From Actinomycetes bacterium (GTDB lineage Bacteria; Actinomycetota; Coriobacteriia; Coriobacteriales; Eggerthellaceae), in the NCBI GenBank assembly GCA_023394615.1, contig JAEXAI010000017.1, forward strand, positions 1 through 64,000: DNA of 64,000 nucleotides. Direction: 5' to 3'. Both the position numbers and the translations under genes were made by a program. Each line of letters begins with the position of its first letter. Position 1 is the first letter of the stretch. Below the pieces are notes generated by a model. The model was not told the origin of the DNA. It did no database searches and saw only the letters and a program-made list of their open reading frames with translations. Of this stretch, positions 8,525-18,772 are shown piece after piece.

Positions 8525-10324
8525 ATGATTATTCGCAGCGTTATGCGCACATGGCGAAACGACGGTTTTTACGCTGTCATGCATAAATCAGCCAACCGCC
8601 TACTGCGCGGAGGCGAAGATGTTATTGATTACGATTCCTTCAACTACGCAAAACGGGAAGCACCATGCGCTGTTTTGGAAGGCATAAGCGAAAACGATCC
8701 CGTCCTCGTTAATGCAGAACACCCGCTCTTAGCCATTCAAGCCCATGTATATTTCACCGAGCTTCTGGATGAGATAATCGAAACCGTGAACGTTATGCCC
8801 TACCCTTTCGATTTATTCGTTTCCACAGACACTGAGAAAAAGAAGGCTTACATTGAAAACCATGTTGCGACATGCAAGGCACACAAAATTGTTGTAGAAA
8901 CTTTCGACAATCAAGGTCGCGATATTGCGCCTTTCTTGCAACAGCTATCAACCCGCATTGATTCATATAAGTATATTTGCCATCTTCACACGAAAAAATC
9001 TGAGACGGTCGATTTTGGAGACAATTGGCGGCAATATCTGTATAAGAATCTATTCGGATCCCCAGAATACTTGCGCGCCATCTTCTCACGCTTCCAAAAC
9101 GATTCCAAGCTCGGAATCGTCACCCCCGAAATCTATCCTTTAGTTCGTTGCTGGTCCGGCTGGAACGGAGCCCGCCATGCTGTAGAAAAACTGCTTGTCA
9201 GCATGAATCTGAAATGCGAGTTGCCCGCAACGCCTTTCTTTCCTGCAGGAAGCATGTTCTGGGCTCGCACTGATGCGATTTCTCCGCTATTCAAACTTGG
9301 TTTGACCTCAAAAGACTTCCCGGATGAAGCTGGGCAGGTCGACTACACGCTCGCGCATGTTATCGAACGCATTTGGATCTACTTGGCACAAGCCAGAGGC
9401 TATTCATATGCCTTGCTGCAAAACGAGATTCCCGAGGTTATCGAGCCACCAAAAGTGAGACGACTTACGCTCTTCGTCCATTATGATAAGAGCAATACCC
9501 TGTCTTCCCAAGACCAATTCCTTTTATCTGAAATCAAACGCTTCTCAGAAAAACTCATTGTAATCACCCATTCCAAACTCATTGGCGACTCCGCTAAAAT
9601 ACTGGATAGTATCGCAGACAGCATCATCGTACGAGAGAACGAAGGCCTTGATTTTGCCGCATGGCAATACGCTATGCAACGAATAGGCTTTGACGAAATA
9701 ACTACCTACGATGAACTGCTGCTTGCGAACAATTCCTGCATCGGTCCTGTTCGCAGCTTTGATTCTATGTTCGCCCACATGGCAGAAAAGAACGTAGACT
9801 TCTGGGGAATCACCATCTTCCCGAAAAAAGAAGTTGTGAAAATGGAGAAGGCAACGCTCGTCGAATCTGTAAGGATGCACATTGACGGTGATGCCGCAAA
9901 AAAATTCCAAGCCGATCGCGATCTATTGGATAAACTTGATTCGACCCCAGAGCACATCCAGTCGTATTTTATGAACTTCAACCAGAAAGTCATTTCATCA
10001 GACGCTTTTCGTGAATTTTGGAAAAGCTACGAATCATCCGACAGCTATACCCAAACAGTCGTACACGGCGAAACGACTTTGACGAAACACCTCTCTGATG
10101 CAGGATTCTCATATAGCGCCGTTGCGCCAGAGAGCAAAGATGCCATAGATTGCTGGGGGACCGAACAGCCACAGTATCACTGCCTCTTCGAATACCTTCT
10201 GCTCGATATCCCGTTGTTGAAGAAAAAGGGAGCTACCGAGATGCGAACCGACAGAAAAAAGGCGTTAGTCCGTTATTTAAGGCAGATAAACGCACCCCAA
10301 ACATGCATTGAATATTTTGAATAG
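8525..10324 (+). CDS. RgpF-family rhamnan synthesis protein
   Basis: A 599-residue protein of the rhamnan synthesis protein F family (pfam RgpF), which in streptococci helps build rhamnose-glucose polysaccharide. Typical segments are HVYFTELLDEI, FDLFVSTDT, ETFDNQGRDIAPFL and YICHLHTKKS in the first half. The second half repeats the theme: LTLFVHYD, RENEGLDFAAWQYAM and YDELLLANNSCIGPV. The protein therefore looks like two related halves. The start has a GAAAGG at suitable distance. It is followed after about 190 bp by the ABC exporter genes on the same strand, consistent with making and exporting one rhamnose-containing polymer. Confidence 0.88.
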   Translation: MIIRSVMRTWRNDGFYAVMHKSANRLLRGGEDVIDYDSFNYAKREAPCAVLEGISENDPVLVNAEHPLLAIQAHVYFTELLDEIIETVNVMPYPFDLFVSTDTEKKKAYIENHVATCKAHKIVVETFDNQGRDIAPFLQQLSTRIDSYKYICHLHTKKSETVDFGDNWRQYLYKNLFGSPEYLRAIFSRFQNDSKLGIVTPEIYPLVRCWSGWNGARHAVEKLLVSMNLKCELPATPFFPAGSMFWARTDAISPLFKLGLTSKDFPDEAGQVDYTLAHVIERIWIYLAQARGYSYALLQNEIPEVIEPPKVRRLTLFVHYDKSNTLSSQDQFLLSEIKRFSEKLIVITHSKLIGDSAKILDSIADSIIVRENEGLDFAAWQYAMQRIGFDEITTYDELLLANNSCIGPVRSFDSMFAHMAEKNVDFWGITIFPKKEVVKMEKATLVESVRMHIDGDAAKKFQADRDLLDKLDSTPEHIQSYFMNFNQKVISSDAFREFWKSYESSDSYTQTVVHGETTLTKHLSDAGFSYSAVAPESKDAIDCWGTEQPQYHCLFEYLLLDIPLLKKKGATEMRTDRKKALVRYLRQINAPQTCIEYFE

Positions 10325-10516
10325 CTCATCGAGAACGATGGATTATTTGGTTGGTAACCGCAAAGCCGAATCGTACAGTAAGCGCATTCAGCGCAAACCG
10401 ACACAACCGACTTTCCGCTAAAACACGGAATTATTGCGAATAGCATACTCTCTTGCACGGACATTGCTAATATGTTGCAGGTTCAAACACAAGAGAAATG
10501 GGCGAAAGAAAGCTTT

Positions 10517-11320
10517 ATGGCTGATATAACTCAGATTTCAAAAAAAGAAGAACGGGCAGTTGCAAGAAAACGCGACTGGTTCATATTAAGCTCGCTCGTT
10601 TCAAAAGACTTCAAACTAAAATACCGTCGTTCGGTGTTGGGTGTTTTATGGAGTGTCTTAAACCCTCTTCTTATGATGGTCGTTCTGACTGCTGTGTTTT
10701 CATTTATGTTCCGATTCGACATTGAAAACTTCCCCCTTTATTTAATTCTGGGAAACACACTATTTGCCCTCATGTCGAATTCAACCACATCTGCGATGAC
10801 CTCCATCATCAATGCAGCTTCGCTGATCAAAAAGGTTCGAATCAATAAGATGGTGTTCCCTATTGAAACAGTGCTGTTCGAAATGTTGAATTTTGCAATA
10901 TCTTTAATAGCAGTTGCCATGGTAATGATTTACTTTCAAGTATGGCCCGGTTGGTCTTTGCTCCTTCTTCCACTCGTGTTGGTTTATACGGCAGTCTTCA
11001 GCGCAGGACTTGGACTGTTGCTTTCAGCGTTATCGGTTTTCTTCCGCGATTTAGTTCATTTATGGAGTGTTGTTGTGACTGCGTGGACATACCTCACACC
11101 ATTGTTTTACCCAATTACAATGCTGCCGCAGTTTATGCAAGATATCATGCAGTGGAATCCGATGTATCAGTATGTCGCCTATTTGCGCGACATCATGATG
11201 TATGGCATATTCCCCAGCTTCGAGCAGAATCTCATTTGCATTGGCATGGCTGTTGTCACTTTCGTAGTAGGTTTGTTCACTTTCCGCAAGCTTGAACACC
11301 GATTCATCCTCTTCGTGTAA
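10517..11320 (+). CDS. ABC-2 type polysaccharide export permease
   Basis: The transmembrane part of an ABC exporter for a lipid-linked polysaccharide (TagG/Wzm/RfbA type). The sequence has the family hallmark KDFKLKYRRSVLGVLWSVLNPLLMM, given here only by its ends: a basic segment just before the first membrane helix; about six membrane spans follow. The ATG at 10517 is preferred because GAAAGAAAG lies just upstream; the longer frame from 10472 has no ribosome binding site. The protein is then 267 residues. Its stop codon lies 9 bp before the ATPase start, and the two genes form one transporter. Confidence 0.9.
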   Translation: MADITQISKKEERAVARKRDWFILSSLVSKDFKLKYRRSVLGVLWSVLNPLLMMVVLTAVFSFMFRFDIENFPLYLILGNTLFALMSNSTTSAMTSIINAASLIKKVRINKMVFPIETVLFEMLNFAISLIAVAMVMIYFQVWPGWSLLLLPLVLVYTAVFSAGLGLLLSALSVFFRDLVHLWSVVVTAWTYLTPLFYPITMLPQFMQDIMQWNPMYQYVAYLRDIMMYGIFPSFEQNLICIGMAVVTFVVGLFTFRKLEHRFILFV

Positions 11321-11329
11321 GGAGTGGCA

Positions 11330-12073
11330 ATGAGTGAACCTTTGATCGAAGTCAACCATGTTTCGATGATTTTCAACATCGCGAATGAACAATTGACCAA
11401 TCTGAAAGAATACTTTATCAAGATTCTGAAGCACCAGTTATTTTATCGCGAATTCGTAGCACTTAATGACATTTCATTCACTGTGAACAAGGGCGATGTT
11501 TATGGCATCGTCGGCACGAATGGATCAGGTAAATCTACATTGTTGAAAATCGTCGCCGGCGTACTGGAACCGAGCAAAGGAACCTGCAAAACCCATGGTA
11601 TCATTGCGCCTCTCATCGAGCTAGGCGCTGGCTTCGACCCTGAACTAACCGGTCGAGAGAATATATATTTAAACAGCGCATTGCTGGGTTTTAGCAAGAG
11701 TTTCGTCGACGAGCACTTCGATGATATCGTTAACTTTGCCGAGATTCCTCAATTCATCGATATGCCGCTTAAGAATTACTCTTCTGGTATGGTTGCCCGC
11801 ATCGCATTCTCCATCGCGACCACCATCGTGCCCGATATCCTGATTGTGGACGAGGCGTTATCGGTTGGCGACTTCTTGTTCCAGGAAAAATGCGAGAAAC
11901 GCATTCATTCGCTGATTGAAGATCACGGGGTGACGGTTCTGTTCGTGTCGCACAGCATCGACCAGGTAGAACGTGTGTGCGAGCGCGCCATCTGGATTGA
12001 AAAGGGCGTCATGCGCATGGAAGGCAGCGTGCAGGAAGTCTGCGAAGCCTACCGTGGTCTCGGCAGCGAATAA
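11330..12073 (+). CDS. ABC-type polysaccharide export ATPase
   Basis: The ATPase partner of the preceding permease (TagH/Wzt/RfbB type). It shows Walker A GTNGSGKST, the signature NYSSGMVARIAFS and Walker B ILIVDEALSVGD. At 247 residues it lacks the long C-terminal carbohydrate-binding domain of Wzt proteins, so it resembles the short form that does not read a specific chain end. The ATG at 11330 sits 5 nt after AAGGAG; a GTG at 11324 inside that box is less likely. A hairpin terminator follows. Confidence 0.93.
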   Translation: MSEPLIEVNHVSMIFNIANEQLTNLKEYFIKILKHQLFYREFVALNDISFTVNKGDVYGIVGTNGSGKSTLLKIVAGVLEPSKGTCKTHGIIAPLIELGAGFDPELTGRENIYLNSALLGFSKSFVDEHFDDIVNFAEIPQFIDMPLKNYSSGMVARIAFSIATTIVPDILIVDEALSVGDFLFQEKCEKRIHSLIEDHGVTVLFVSHSIDQVERVCERAIWIEKGVMRMEGSVQEVCEAYRGLGSE

Positions 12074-12074
12074 A

Positions 12075-12117
12075 CGTGACAGTAGGACGCAGGAATTCTG
12101 CGCGTGACAGTAGGACG
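12075..12117 (+). repeat. Direct repeat, 15 bp, two copies
   Basis: CGTGACAGTAGGACG occurs at 12075-12089 and again at 12103-12117, immediately after the ABC ATPase stop codon. The second copy supplies the left arm of the terminator hairpin, so the first copy may be a duplicated arm. Confidence 0.7.
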
Positions 12118-12136
12118 TGTCGTTTGTCACGTTTTT
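12103..12136 (+). terminator. Rho-independent terminator after the ABC exporter
   Basis: CGTGACA (12103-12109) pairs with TGTCACG (12125-12131) and is followed by a run of T. It lies between the plus-strand exporter genes and the end of the minus-strand GT2 gene. Confidence 0.6.
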
Positions 12137-12214
12137 AAGAACGCAAATACTGTGAGTACCCTAAGGGCTTAGTTGTCACTTGATGCGCAGGCTCAGCCAT
12201 TATGCCTATTTGCC

Positions 12215-13138
12215 CTACCCCAGCACCTTCACATCAGCCGGGTCAACCCGCTCTATTTCCGGATGAAACCTTATTCCCGCAAAATTGCTGCTGACAATGA
12301 TGCCGATTTTCTTCGCGCGCAAGCCGTCCGAATGCAGCAATACCTGCACGATGTGGTTCAGCGCTCGCGCGACCACATAACAGAACCCCTTCATGCCTTC
12401 GCCACGGTACAGCACGACGTCATTGCGGTAGATCATGCGGTAGCGGTCCAGCCTATCGGGCGTATCGGTGGCGATAGTGCCCGCGCCGTTGTTTTTCGAC
12501 GCATGGGTGACCACGCTTTTCCCCACCACGTAGCATGGGTGCACGCGACTGATGCGGCGCGTGAATTCCCAATCATCTGTCCAGATGAAGAAGTCCTTTA
12601 TAGGCAGGCCCACTTCCATTATGATGCGCGAGGGCACGAACAGCGACACAAACGAAGCCAGCGTGCATGCCTGCAGATCCTTTTCGAAATCCTGAATGTC
12701 GCGAAACAGCGGATGGCGCTGCACGTTCATCTTACAAATGCTGCCATCCGTCCAGCGCACTACGCTTGACAGATAACCATAGTCGCCCTCTAGCTGCGCA
12801 TCTGCCGCTAAAAAAGCTGCTAGGGTATCTGTATGGGGCTGACAGTCATCGTCCATCACCCATACGTAGTCATAGCCTTCGCATACGGCCGTGCGCATGC
12901 CGAAATTGAAGCCGCCCGCACCGCCTAGGTTTGCGCCCGTATTCCAATAGCGCACCGCGCCAGCTTCAACAAGGGCGCTCAGGCTTTTCTGGGTGCCATC
13001 CGTACTTGCGTTGTCGATAACCAGAATGTCCAGCCGCACACCTTCGCAATCCTGCGCCAGCAGGCAATCGATGCTGGTACGCAGCAAATCTTTGCGATTG
13101 TAAGTGACGATTACCGCCGCAACCGATTTCATGACCAC
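12215..13138 (-). CDS. Family 2 glycosyltransferase (GlfT1/rhamnosyltransferase-like)
   Basis: About 305 residues. It begins AAVIVTYNRKDLL, continues with ILVIDNASTDGT, and has the metal site VWVMDDDCQPH and the later WTDDWEFTRR, features of the GT2 subgroup with a DDD motif that includes galactofuranosyl- and rhamnosyltransferases. The start is either a GTG at 13138, overlapping the gtrA stop codon by one base, or the ATG at 13132. It is the last gene of a minus-strand pair with the GtrA gene. Which sugar it transfers is unknown. Confidence 0.88.
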   Translation of the reverse strand: MVMKSVAAVIVTYNRKDLLRTSIDCLLAQDCEGVRLDILVIDNASTDGTQKSLSALVEAGAVRYWNTGANLGGAGGFNFGMRTAVCEGYDYVWVMDDDCQPHTDTLAAFLAADAQLEGDYGYLSSVVRWTDGSICKMNVQRHPLFRDIQDFEKDLQACTLASFVSLFVPSRIIMEVGLPIKDFFIWTDDWEFTRRISRVHPCYVVGKSVVTHASKNNGAGTIATDTPDRLDRYRMIYRNDVVLYRGEGMKGFCYVVARALNHIVQVLLHSDGLRAKKIGIIVSSNFAGIRFHPEIERVDPADVKVLG

Positions 13139-13617
13139 TACTTCTCTGCCGCCTGCGAGGAGCTATCAGCGGCGCTCTCGGCCGCTGCCTGCGGCTGGTC
13201 GCCCGTACCCTCAACTGTCGATTGCGGCTGATCGCCCGCATCTAGGAATATCTTCCTGGTCACGAAATTCCACACCATTACGATGGCCGTCGCGCCGATT
13301 TTCGTAATGAGGTAGTGGATGCCGAACAGTTCAACGCCGGCCCACATGCACACGTTGTTTATAATCAGCCCAATCACAGAAAGCACTACGAATATGATGA
13401 ATTCCTTGCGCTTGCTCAGGTCTTCTTTGTGCGTGAACACGTAGCGCATGGATGCGATGTAATTGAACACGACGGACGCCGTGAACGATATCGTTGCGCT
13501 AATCAGGTAGTTTATCCCGAATACTTCGGTCAGAAACGCCAGCAGGCCGTAGTCGATGCAGAACGCGATAACGCCGACCACTCCGAATTTCATGAATTGA
13601 GCGAACAGTTTCTTCAT
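13138..13617 (-). CDS. GtrA-family membrane protein
   Basis: A 159-residue protein with four predicted membrane spans and the typical opening FMKFGVVGVIAFCIDYGLL. GtrA proteins are thought to flip undecaprenyl-phosphate-linked glucose (or another sugar) across the membrane for side-chain addition to surface polymers. The usual partner, a GtrB-type transferase, lies 0.75 kb upstream on the same strand. The C-terminal 30 residues are a low-complexity, Gln/Ala/Ser-rich tail after the last helix. It overlaps the downstream GT2 gene by one base. Confidence 0.88.
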   Translation of the reverse strand: MKKLFAQFMKFGVVGVIAFCIDYGLLAFLTEVFGINYLISATISFTASVVFNYIASMRYVFTHKEDLSKRKEFIIFVVLSVIGLIINNVCMWAGVELFGIHYLITKIGATAIVMVWNFVTRKIFLDAGDQPQSTVEGTGDQPQAAAESAADSSSQAAEK

Positions 13618-13748
13618 TCATCAACACCCATCGCATCGGTTTGCCAAGAGGCCGAGTATTTGGTCCGACCGTCAAGCGCCTGTTACGGCAGCCCGAACGC
13701 AGGCAAACGCACATTAAAAAAGCCCTGCAAAGCAAGGCTTAAGTTTCG

Positions 13749-13823
13749 TGGTGCCCCCAACGAGAATCGAACTCGTGTCTCAGCCTTGAAAGGGCCGCGT
13801 CCTAACCTCTAGACTATGGGGAC
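13749..13823 (-). tRNA. tRNA-Glu (anticodon UUC)
   Basis: Read on the minus strand, 75 nt fold into a cloverleaf: acceptor GTCCCCA with TGGGGGC, anticodon loop CTTTCAA giving UUC, T loop TTCGATT, and an encoded ACCA end. The U2-G71 pair is allowed. It stands alone between gtrA and the zinc-ribbon membrane protein gene. Confidence 0.95.
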
Positions 13824-13924
13824 TCGCTTCAGCCGTCACGCCTTCGCGAAAACAGCTTGCATATTATTGCAAAGAAAACCGCTTGGCGCAAGTGCTGAAA
13901 TGAACCTCACAGGAACCCCAAGAT

Positions 13925-14362
13925 TTAAGACTTCTTCACGAAGCTGGTTTTGCACTTGGGACAGGTAACCTTCACTTTGCCCTTGCCTTTGGGCACGCGC
14001 AGGGTCTGACCGCAGGAGCTGCAACGATACAGCTTGTAGTCCTTGTGATAGCGCTTCCAATCGCGCATATACGAGCGCGCATGGCTAAACGGCACCGACA
14101 CGCGGCTCCACTTCGCCACCCATTTCTGGTTCTCCTGCTGACGTTTGGCTATGTTTTTCGACATCATCCGGAAATAGCTGTATATGATTAGGCCCAGCGC
14201 CAACCATGAGAACAAGCCCTGCAAGCCCACGCCCACAAGCCCCAGCACAAAGCTGATTACGATGCAGATGATGGACGCCCACAAACACCAGCGACCGCAA
14301 TCATCGCTGCCGTTTCGCCCGACCATCCACTGCTGCATCTTCTCCGTGAATTTACCCGCCAT
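13925..14362 (-). CDS. Small membrane protein with a C-terminal zinc ribbon
   Basis: From the ATG at 14362 this is 145 residues. Two hydrophobic spans lie in the first half (around IICIVISFVLGLVG and FSWLALGLIIYSY), followed by a basic linker and a C-terminal ribbon with CSSCGQ and CPKCKTSF. Both Cys-x2-Cys knuckles are intact, so zinc binding is likely. An AAAGGCAGG lies before the ATG, and the GtrB-type gene ends one base earlier, so the two are coupled. The function is unknown; the pairing with GtrB/GtrA suggests envelope work. Confidence 0.75.
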   Translation of the reverse strand: MAGKFTEKMQQWMVGRNGSDDCGRWCLWASIICIVISFVLGLVGVGLQGLFSWLALGLIIYSYFRMMSKNIAKRQQENQKWVAKWSRVSVPFSHARSYMRDWKRYHKDYKLYRCSSCGQTLRVPKGKGKVKVTCPKCKTSFVKKS

Positions 14363-14363
14363 G

Positions 14364-15338
14364 CTACGCCTGCCTTTCGCTATCGACACCCGTCGACAGC
14401 CGCTCTCTTGCAATATAAATAGGACGGTGCTTGCCTTCCACGTAATCTCGCGCAAGGTACTCACCTATAATCCCCAAAACCAAAAGCTGTATGCCGCCCA
14501 AAAGCAGCACTAAACACACCAGCGTCGGATAGCCGGGAACGCCAATGCCCATAATCAGATAGTCCACTATCAGCACGTAGAGCAAATACACCAACGCACC
14601 CACGCTCGATATCAAGCCGATGTATTTGGCCACTTTCAGCGGCCATGTGGTAAATGCGAGAATGCCGCCCATCGCATACTTGAACAGCGCCCGAAACGAC
14701 CAGTTGCTGCTGCCGGAATTGCGCTCGTTTGCGGTATAGGGCATAGGATGGGTATTGAAACCAATCCACGCAAACAGGCCTTTTGAGAATCGGAAATACT
14801 CGGGCATGGAAAGCAGCGAATCACGCACATCGCGTCGGAACACGCGAAAATCGCTCATGTTCGCAGGCAAATCCACCTGATCAGATGTGGCGTTGAAAGC
14901 CAGATAAAACATGCGCTTGCACCACCGCAATGCCAAGCCCTCACGTCGTTGTTCCTGATAGGCTGCCACCGAATCGCATTCGGAATGCATTTGCAGGTAT
15001 TCATACATCTTCACCGTCAGCGCCGGATCCTGCTGCATATCGGCATCGATCAAGCCTATGAATTCGCCCCGTGCCGCCTGCATGCCGGCATACAGCGCGC
15101 TTTCCTTGCCGAAATTTCGAGAAAAGCTGATTACTTGTATGGCTTTATCCTGATGCGTGTCCACTATGTCACGCAGCGCCTGCATGGTAGCATCAATGCT
15201 GCCGTCGTTTACGAACACGAGCTCCCACGCGATTCCAGCCGCATCCAATACGGAAGAAGCCTCGTCGAAGAACACTTGCACGTTGCCCTCTTCATTGTGG
15301 CACGGTACGACAAGCGTTAAGTCGGTTTTTTTCGCCAT
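14364..15338 (-). CDS. GtrB/DPM1-like polyprenyl-phosphate glycosyltransferase
   Basis: A 324-residue GT2 enzyme that would transfer a sugar from a nucleotide donor to undecaprenyl phosphate at the inner face of the membrane. The catalytic domain has LVVPCHNEEGN, FVNDGSIDAT, SFSRNFGKESAL and the DADMQQDP metal site; two membrane helices follow near residues 230-290. This is the GtrB/ArnC/DPM1 layout and fits with the GtrA protein close by. It is directly coupled to the zinc-ribbon gene downstream. Confidence 0.9.
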   Translation of the reverse strand: MAKKTDLTLVVPCHNEEGNVQVFFDEASSVLDAAGIAWELVFVNDGSIDATMQALRDIVDTHQDKAIQVISFSRNFGKESALYAGMQAARGEFIGLIDADMQQDPALTVKMYEYLQMHSECDSVAAYQEQRREGLALRWCKRMFYLAFNATSDQVDLPANMSDFRVFRRDVRDSLLSMPEYFRFSKGLFAWIGFNTHPMPYTANERNSGSSNWSFRALFKYAMGGILAFTTWPLKVAKYIGLISSVGALVYLLYVLIVDYLIMGIGVPGYPTLVCLVLLLGGIQLLVLGIIGEYLARDYVEGKHRPIYIARERLSTGVDSERQA

Positions 15339-15453
15339 GGCCTCTCTCTGTCTCTATCATGTGCACCGACAGTGTAACGCACCTTTGCAAGCTGTTACCG
15401 TTTCGTTCCATGATAGAATCAACTTGAACATATTTGAAAGGCGCTCTCATTTC

Positions 15454-16359
15454 GTGAATATCATATTCCATGCAGACGACTTCGGCATCACGCCCGAACA
15501 GTCTTCGCTTATACTGGATTGCCTCCCCGCCCGCACAAGCGGTGCCGCGCTAAACAGCCTCTCGGTTTTGGTGAACAGCCCCCACTTCGAGCAATGCGCC
15601 AATATGCTGGATGAATACCGCGATTCTGTGCTCATGAGCCTACATGTGAACATCGTGGAAGGCCATTGCTGCGCTGACGTGACTGCGCTTCCTTTGCTAG
15701 TAGATGAGCAGGGACTCTTCAAACTGAGCTTCGCGGGACTGCTATTCGCTTCGCTGGGGCGCTCGAAAAATGAGCTGCAGGCGCAAATGGAAATCGAGAT
15801 TGGCGCGCAGATGGCGCTTTACTTCCAACGCTTCCCCGAGCAGCGCGACCACCTGCGCATAGATAGCCACCAGCATTTTCATTTGATACCTGCGGTATTC
15901 GACGCCATGCTAGCCGCAGCGCATGCACAAGGCGCTACGATAGAGTTCGTGCGCATTCCCGCAGAACCCGTGCTGCCATTTCTGCAAACCCCCAGCGCAT
16001 GGCTTTGCATAAAGCCCGTGAACTGGGTAAAGCACTGGTTGCTGAACTTCCTGTGGCGCTTCGACAAGAAAAACCTCCCGAATTACCCGAGCGTGTCGGC
16101 GGTCTTTTGCGGCATAAACTTCAGCGGGTGCATGACTTTCGACAATGTATCGAAGGTTCTTCCGCGTTTTATCCGCTACTCTCATGGCAAGCGCATGGTG
16201 TTGGAACTATTATTTCATCCAGGCGGTTATAGCGACCCCGCCTGCGCACTCAACCCGAATCTGGAAGGATTCGTGGCGTTCTACACCTCCGAGAACCGGA
16301 AATTGGAAGCTCACGCGCTGAAAACGATTCGCACGGTCGCCGATGCGAGCACTGCATAG
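15454..16359 (+). CDS. YdjC/ChbG-family carbohydrate deacetylase
   Basis: From a GTG at 15454 the protein is 301 residues. It shows the metal-binding HADDFG motif at the N terminus and HLRIDSHQHFHLIP (His-x-His) in the middle, the hallmarks of the YdjC/ChbG family, which deacetylates N-acetylated or O-acetylated sugars such as chitooligosaccharides. The frame remains open far upstream, but that part is antisense to the GtrB-like gene; GAAAGG at 15436-15441 with about 12 nt spacing supports the GTG. Its natural substrate here may be a glycan of the surface polymer. A terminator follows. Confidence 0.82.
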   Translation: MNIIFHADDFGITPEQSSLILDCLPARTSGAALNSLSVLVNSPHFEQCANMLDEYRDSVLMSLHVNIVEGHCCADVTALPLLVDEQGLFKLSFAGLLFASLGRSKNELQAQMEIEIGAQMALYFQRFPEQRDHLRIDSHQHFHLIPAVFDAMLAAAHAQGATIEFVRIPAEPVLPFLQTPSAWLCIKPVNWVKHWLLNFLWRFDKKNLPNYPSVSAVFCGINFSGCMTFDNVSKVLPRFIRYSHGKRMVLELLFHPGGYSDPACALNPNLEGFVAFYTSENRKLEAHALKTIRTVADASTA

Positions 16360-16363
16360 AACC

Positions 16364-16396
16364 ACGGTTGAAACGTCCAGATTTGCAACCGTTTTT
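16364..16396 (+). terminator. Rho-independent terminator
   Basis: ACGGTTG (16364-16370) pairs with CAACCGT (16386-16392), followed by TTTTT. It separates the YdjC-type gene from the helicase. Confidence 0.75.
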
Positions 16397-16437
16397 ACGA
16401 AACGATATTCAATAACAGGAAAAGGATCAAGAGATTC

Positions 16438-18219
<1,782 letters not shown>

Positions 18220-18306
18220 CGCAACGACAACTGAGATTTCGGTTGCGAGTTAAACAGGGACAACTGGGATTTCATTTAAGGGCGCAAAATTTGTGGGCAT
18301 TATCAG

Positions 18307-18337
18307 AGGGGCGCATCGACAATCGATGCGCCCCTTC
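18307..18337 (+). terminator. Rho-independent terminator after the helicase gene
   Basis: AGGGGCGCATCGA (18307-18319) pairs fully with TCGATGCGCCCCT (18323-18335) around a CAA loop. The stem is very stable; the T run after it is short. Confidence 0.75.
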
Positions 18338-18419
18338 CTGCGCATTGGCCCTCTCCTGCGCATTAGGTTTTCGAGTGTTGACGCACTAGCTATGCTGTCG
18401 CGATTTTTAAGGGCATTTC

Positions 18420-18619
18420 CGATTTGGAAACAGGAAAACGCCGAGTAAATGAAGTAAAGTACGAACCCGATTTCCGTCCGTTCAAAGGGACATCCTGTGA
18501 ACTGCGGTTATGCGGGGGTTGCTTCCTTGATTTCCTGATTTTAGCCAATTGAGTGATACTTATATGCTGCTACGTCGTACTATGCTTCGCTTACTCGGCG
18601 TTTTTCTGTTTTGAAATCG
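18420..18619. repeat. 200-bp non-coding element bounded by long imperfect inverted repeats
   Basis: The left arm (18420-18465) and the reverse complement of the right arm (18574-18619) match in about 38 of 45 positions by eye; the shared core is AAAACGCCGAGTAA. The 108 bp between them carry no convincing ORF. It lies in the 553-bp gap between the helicase terminator and the DUF1667 gene. It could be a MITE-like or insertion-sequence remnant, or a large RNA hairpin. The remaining bases from 18620 to 18772 hold a weak hairpin (about 18679-18701) that may end the minus-strand DUF1667 transcript. Confidence 0.55.
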
Positions 18620-18772
18620 CAAAATAAGACAACAGGCGGCAAGAACAGGCACCCCGGCATGGTCATGCCCTAAAAGATGGGTGCATAAACCCGATGGCAC
18701 CTGCGTAGACGGGTTGACGCACCGTCTTTCGGGACGCGATGCGATTCCAAGCGATAAAACCCCAGCGTCGCC

